DNA from: JAZDLX01 sp964538455
GTDB lineage: Bacteria; Electryoneota; Electryoneia; Electryoneales; Electryoneaceae
DNA: 16,771 nucleotides
Reading direction: 5' to 3'
NCBI GenBank assembly: GCA_964538455.1
Contig: CAZIDZ010000048.1
Span: forward strand, 1 to 16,771
Under the pieces are notes generated by a model. That model ran no database searches, was not told the origin of the DNA, and worked only from the letters and a program-made list of their open reading frames with translations. Positions 13,526 through 16,771 of this stretch are shown piece after piece. The translations under genes and the position numbers were made by a program. Each line of letters opens with the position of its first letter. The first letter of the stretch is position 1.

Positions 13526-16096
13526 TTATGTAGAGACAGGAGGCTCTTCGGGAGAATCCCCATCGACCTCCTCGAACTCCACGCCGTCCACCTCTTTCGC
13601 CAGCCCGTGGTGGTTGTCCCACTCCTCTTTCGGCTGCAGCCCGGTGATCCAGATCCAGCTCATCGGGTATTCCTTGGGCAGCAGGATGACGTAGAAGAAG
13701 TGCCAGATGACGATCGCCGATACCGCCAGGATCGCCTCGTAGAAGTGGACGACTTCGCCCACACGCACCACCCAGGCCGGGAGCATGTGCGTCACTACGT
13801 CGGGGAACCAGAGGATCAGCCCGGAAATGGACATCACCGCCGTTCCCCAGATCAGCGCCCAGTATTCCGCCTTTTGCGTGTAGTCGTAGGTGGCGAACTC
13901 GGGGTGCTCGTTCTCCATGCCCGCGAAGTACTTGACGTTCTTTACCGCGTCGCTGGCATCGCGCACTTTCGGTAGCAGTGCCACGAACTGCTTGCGCCCG
14001 CGGCGGCTGAACGCGAGGTAGAAAATGTGGTAGATGGAGGTCAGCATCATCATCACCGCCAGGCTGCGGTGGAAAACCCGCCGCACCGTCTCGGTCAGTC
14101 CGATGTTGGTCAGGATGTCCACCCACCACGTGTTGGGGAAGCGCAGCGCGAACCCTGTGATCCCCAGCCCGATGAAGGTGATCAACAACAGCATGTGCTG
14201 CCAGACTTCGGATCTGTTCCACCGCTTGATCGAACGCCTCTTCTTCTTCGTCCGGTAATGCTTGCGAAGTTCGAAGACGTAGATCAGCAGGTTGTGCAGC
14301 GCCATGCCCCCGAGCACGAGCGCGATCAGCCAGATGTACGCAATCCGCACCCAGTCGTGGATCATTTTGTGCCCGCGCGCGGTGATGTGGTTGTAGCTCG
14401 ACGCGAACTTCGGATTGCTGTTCGGGTGGCAGCGGCGGCACGTTTCGACCACGTTGTCCGGGTGGATCGAAGACTCCGGGTCGAGACGGCTGCGGATGTC
14501 GTGCGTGTTGTGGCAGTCCTCGCAGACCGCCACCGCTGTCCCCCCGCGCTGAATCGCCCACCCGTGGTAGCTGTCGAGGTAGCTCTGGATCACGTTCTCC
14601 GGAAGCCCGTACCGCGCCGCCATCTCCGGGTCTTCGTGGCATTCCGCGCACGCTTGGGAGGCCTGGTTCCTCGGGCTGACCGGACTTCGCGGGTCACGGG
14701 TCTTGCGGATCAGGTGCTCGTCGTGACAATCCGTGCAGCTCGGCGCGTCCGCGATCCCGTGCGCCAGCGCACGACCGTGAACGCTGTTCGCAAATTGCTC
14801 CGACTCCTTCGGGTGGCACTGCCCGCACGTGCGGATCAGGTTCGGCTTGTTCGTCGGACAATTTTCATCCGCGGTGCTCAACAGGTCGTGCGTGCCGTGG
14901 CAGTCCGTGCACACCGCCGTCGGTTTGCCCTCCTTCAGCTCCAGCCCGTGCACCGATTGCAGGTAATTGGGCAGGCTGATTGGCAAACGCACATAGTCGG
15001 ACGTGACGACCGTTTTCTCCGTGTGGCACTTCCCGCAGGTGCGCGGGATGTTTTTGTGCGCCACCGGACTCTCCGGGTTGTCCGGGGGAAGCACATGGTG
15101 CCCGCCGTGGCAGTCCCCGCACATCGCCGCCACCGTGTTCCCGCGCAGCCGGGCGAGACGGTGGACGCTGCCCCGGTACTGTGCCTCCACATCGGTGTGG
15201 CACTGGCCGCACCCGAACTGCTCGCGCTCCGCCGCGTCGCTCACCTGGTGGCTCCGGTGGCAGCTCAGGCAGTTCATCTTTCCGGAGAAGATCAGCGGCT
15301 CGTGGACCGACCCGCGAAACTGATCCTGGTACCCTTCGTGGCATTTCTGGCACGCCTCGAGAGTCCCGCTGTCCAGGTGGGGTTTGTGCGTCGCGTGCAC
15401 GTCATGGCAGCTCGCGCAGGAGAGCTCCCCTTGAAGCTGGTCCGCGGCGACGGCGTGTTCACCTCTCCAGATCTGCTCCATCGCACCCTTGTGGCACGTT
15501 TCGCAGAGGTTGTTGATCGCGCCCACGCTCGGCGGCAGCGCTCGCGAATGGGTCGGATGGCATGAAACGCAACCGGGGCTGTTCTTGCCGGCGATGTAGG
15601 CCGCCTGGTGAACGCTCCCGTCATACCGCTGCGTCTCACGGGTGTGGCACTGCCGGCAGGCGTTTTCCGCGCTGCGGATGTTCAGCTGCTGAATCCCGTG
15701 CGGATTTCCCCGGCCCGCGTGGCAGGTCGCGCAATCCGGCGCGTTGCGCGTCCCGGAGCGAAGCGCGCGGCCGTGAAAGCTTTCGTTGAACGATTGTGTG
15801 TGCTGCTCGTGGCAGGTGCCGCAATCCACCTTCTGGTAGTGGTCGAAGTGGGGGAGATCGTCGAAATTGGCAGGTTGTGTGTGGCAGTCGATGCAGTCCA
15901 GGTCGGCGTGCACGCTGTTGTTGTAGACTCGCGTGTCGATGCCGACGGTACGCCCATCCATCGTCTGCAGGTGAATGTCCTCGTGACAGGCGAGGCAGTC
16001 GTCCTTGGTCCACGCGGCGTCAGCCGCTGCCGTCGTCGCCAGCAGGAGCAGAAGTGATGCGACAAAGCCTGATGCGCGGCGCAAGCCTGCATTCAT
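13526..16096 (-). CDS. Giant multiheme cytochrome c fused to a di-heme cytochrome b domain (19 CxxCH)
   Basis: 856 residues from ATG 16096; a GTG six codons upstream (16114) is possible but has a poorly placed ribosome site. The Sec signal (MNAGLRRASGFVASLLLLLA and following) ends near ADA-A. The periplasmic part (to about 560) has 19 CxxCH sites, the last at C553. At least seven modules have the pattern S-x-H, about 10-15 residues, CxxCHxxH, often followed by TCxxCH. The membrane part has five helices; H634, H676, H690, H784 and H799 are likely b-heme ligands. A charged linker KTKKKRRS-like sequence lies between the first two helices, and the C-terminal tail (about 833-856) is acidic. The role is inferred as quinol:periplasmic multiheme electron transfer, CbcL-like. 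One lone Cys lies between hemes 14 and 15 (ENCPTN). First gene of the cytochrome operon. Confidence 0.92.
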   Translation of the reverse strand: MNAGLRRASGFVASLLLLLATTAAADAAWTKDDCLACHEDIHLQTMDGRTVGIDTRVYNNSVHADLDCIDCHTQPANFDDLPHFDHYQKVDCGTCHEQHTQSFNESFHGRALRSGTRNAPDCATCHAGRGNPHGIQQLNIRSAENACRQCHTRETQRYDGSVHQAAYIAGKNSPGCVSCHPTHSRALPPSVGAINNLCETCHKGAMEQIWRGEHAVAADQLQGELSCASCHDVHATHKPHLDSGTLEACQKCHEGYQDQFRGSVHEPLIFSGKMNCLSCHRSHQVSDAAEREQFGCGQCHTDVEAQYRGSVHRLARLRGNTVAAMCGDCHGGHHVLPPDNPESPVAHKNIPRTCGKCHTEKTVVTSDYVRLPISLPNYLQSVHGLELKEGKPTAVCTDCHGTHDLLSTADENCPTNKPNLIRTCGQCHPKESEQFANSVHGRALAHGIADAPSCTDCHDEHLIRKTRDPRSPVSPRNQASQACAECHEDPEMAARYGLPENVIQSYLDSYHGWAIQRGGTAVAVCEDCHNTHDIRSRLDPESSIHPDNVVETCRRCHPNSNPKFASSYNHITARGHKMIHDWVRIAYIWLIALVLGGMALHNLLIYVFELRKHYRTKKKRRSIKRWNRSEVWQHMLLLITFIGLGITGFALRFPNTWWVDILTNIGLTETVRRVFHRSLAVMMMLTSIYHIFYLAFSRRGRKQFVALLPKVRDASDAVKNVKYFAGMENEHPEFATYDYTQKAEYWALIWGTAVMSISGLILWFPDVVTHMLPAWVVRVGEVVHFYEAILAVSAIVIWHFFYVILLPKEYPMSWIWITGLQPKEEWDNHHGLAKEVDGVEFEEVDGDSPEEPPVST

Positions 16097-16174
16097 TTTG
16101 GTCCCGGTCCCCACCCTTGGTACTGCAAAATCGCGAACATCAAACGCTGTTGCCGGGCTGCAGTCCCGCTTCGA

Positions 16175-16202
16175 AATATAGTACCAACCTTTTTCGAATC
16201 AA
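16175..16202 (-). promoter_or_regulatory. Possible sigma-70 promoter for the giant cytochrome operon
   Basis: On the minus strand TTGATT (16197-16202) and TATATT (16175-16180) are separated by 16 bases, each close to consensus. The implied leader to ATG 16096 is about 70 bases. Confidence 0.35.
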
Positions 16203-16266
16203 GAACTTGACCTGTCGCGCAGAGTAATACTCACCCGGGCAACCCTCGCACTTTTATGTTACGACT

Positions 16267-16284
16267 TTGCACCAAATGGTGCAA
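16267..16284. promoter_or_regulatory. Perfect 18-bp palindrome upstream of the cytochrome operon
   Basis: TTGCACCA-AA-TGGTGCAA, with arms at 16267-16274 and 16277-16284 and a two-base centre, lies about 170 bases upstream of the 19-heme gene start and 65 bases above the possible -35. It looks like an operator for a dimeric regulator. It resembles the GCAC...GTGC layout of NtrC sites, but its spacer is six bases rather than seven. Confidence 0.45.
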
Positions 16285-16635
16285 GGAATTTGGGGAGGCT
16301 AACGGGGCGAAATAGCCTACTAATCCTTGGGAAAAACAAGAAAATACTATTCTGCGTATATTTTCACAAGTGGCCCTGTTGGCTCGCCCAACGGGGTTTA
16401 CTTGTTTCATTTGTCATTTTGAGCGCACGAGCCCCAGCACCGAAGCTGAGGGCTCCCGTGACCGAAGGACGTGCAATCTGGCAACCTGTCATTGCGAGGA
16501 CGCCGCAGGCGGACGAAACAATCACGCTTTTCATGTCATTGTCCGGCTTGTGCGCCTGCGCCGTGCTTGACCGGGCAATCCAGCTTCTTTCCGTCATCCC
16601 CGCGCAGGCGGGGATCCATGTTTCTCTGTTTGTAC

Positions 16636-16657
16636 CCCTGTTTGGCTGCAAACAGGG
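16636..16657. repeat. CCCTGTTTG hairpin repeat, copy 2
   Basis: CCCTGTTTG (16636-16644) pairs with CAAACAGGG (16649-16657). It is preceded by a GCGGGGATCCATGTT element, the same order as at 6994-7080. Confidence 0.65.
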
Positions 16658-16697
16658 TTCATTCTAATTCTCTCTTGATTGCCTAGACCGATCTGGG

Positions 16698-16764
16698 CAG
16701 TGTGGCCCGATCCCGTCAGTGTGGCCCGCTCCCGTCAGTGTGGCCCGATCCTTCAGGATCGGGT
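16698..16764. repeat. 19-bp tandem repeat CAGTGTGGCCCG, three copies
   Basis: CAGTGTGGCCCG starts at 16698, 16717 and 16736. The third copy runs into a perfect hairpin CCCGATCC-TTCA-GGATCGGG (16744-16763). Confidence 0.8.
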
Positions 16765-16771
16765 ATCTGGG

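Larger units (their letters stand above)
16374..16771. repeat. Repeat cluster 3 (no gene to the window end)
   Basis: In order: a CCCTGTTGG/CCAACGGGG hairpin (16374-16396 region); a TCATTTTGAGCGCACGAGC element; a TCATTGCGAGGACGCC...GAAACAATC element (about 16490-16524); GTCATTGTCCGGCTTG...CCGGGCAATCCAG (16533-16584); a TCATCCCCGC...GCGGGGATCC palindrome (about 16593-16620); the CCCTGTTTG/CAAACAGGG hairpin (16636-16657); and a 19-bp tandem repeat that ends in a GGCCCGATCC-TTCA-GGATCGGG hairpin. No coding sequence is supported. Confidence 0.75.

Noticed and set aside
14027..15565. 512-codon plus-strand open frame opposite the 19-heme cytochrome
   Set aside because: Arg/Val/Ala-rich, no domain; a by-product of high GC and repeated CxxCH codons on the other strand. 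The same applies to 12231-13388.
16239..16256. Possible sigma-54 promoter near the palindrome
   Set aside because: On the minus strand AGTGCGAGGGTTGC has a good -12 (TTGC) but AG in place of the essential GG at -24, and the palindrome would be only about 15-20 bases away, too close for a typical enhancer site.

Overview
The window is a GC-rich, gene-dense bacterial chromosome segment, probably from an uncultured, metagenome-assembled Gram-negative. Signs of this are outer-membrane and lipoprotein genes, two very large multiheme cytochromes with Sec signals, intergenic clusters of hairpin repeats, and a run of exactly 100 Ns placed inside a repeat array, which looks like a scaffold join. The mix of cydAB, CbcL-like multiheme c/b fusions, a PorV/FadL-like barrel and several short repeat families would suit a deltaproteobacterial or FCB-type lineage (Zixibacteria- or Gemmatimonadota-like), but no marker gene here settles the phylum.

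Layout. Plus strand, 223-2594: cydA and cydB, a cytochrome bd quinol oxidase in a four-base-overlap operon. Plus, 2702-4315: a GT39-like membrane glycosyltransferase. Plus, 4413-6954: a TIGR01777/YfcH-type SDR protein, a renalase-like FAD amine-oxidase-family protein, and a Bcp peroxiredoxin that lacks the usual resolving cysteine. Repeat cluster 1 (about 6994-7570) separates these from the minus-strand half. Minus, 9517-7571: a TPR/EF-hand lipoprotein followed by an outer-membrane beta-barrel protein, ending in a good intrinsic terminator. Minus, 10210-9815: apaG. Repeat cluster 2 (about 10306-10916) contains the assembly gap. Minus, 16096-10917: two tandem giant cytochromes, with 19 and then 17 CxxCH motifs, each fused to a C-terminal di-heme cytochrome b-type membrane domain. 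Repeat cluster 3 (about 16374-16771) runs off the right edge.

How they may work together. The two c/b fusion cytochromes look like quinone-periplasm electron conduits of the CbcL type, enlarged to 17 and 19 c-hemes. They would take electrons from menaquinol (or deliver them) through a membrane b-heme pair and pass them along a periplasmic heme wire. No outer-membrane porin-cytochrome partner is visible, so the final acceptor or donor is unknown. Cytochrome bd gives the same quinone pool a high-affinity route to oxygen, and Bcp would handle peroxides. This suggests a microaerobic/anaerobic respiratory lifestyle (inference).

The most unusual signals are (1) the pair of giant cytochrome fusions with conserved b-domain histidine spacing, (2) a hairpin repeat family whose stems change in a base-pair-preserving way around a constant TTCA loop, and (3) a repeat unit that carries a copy of the last 24 bp of the neighbouring outer-membrane protein gene.
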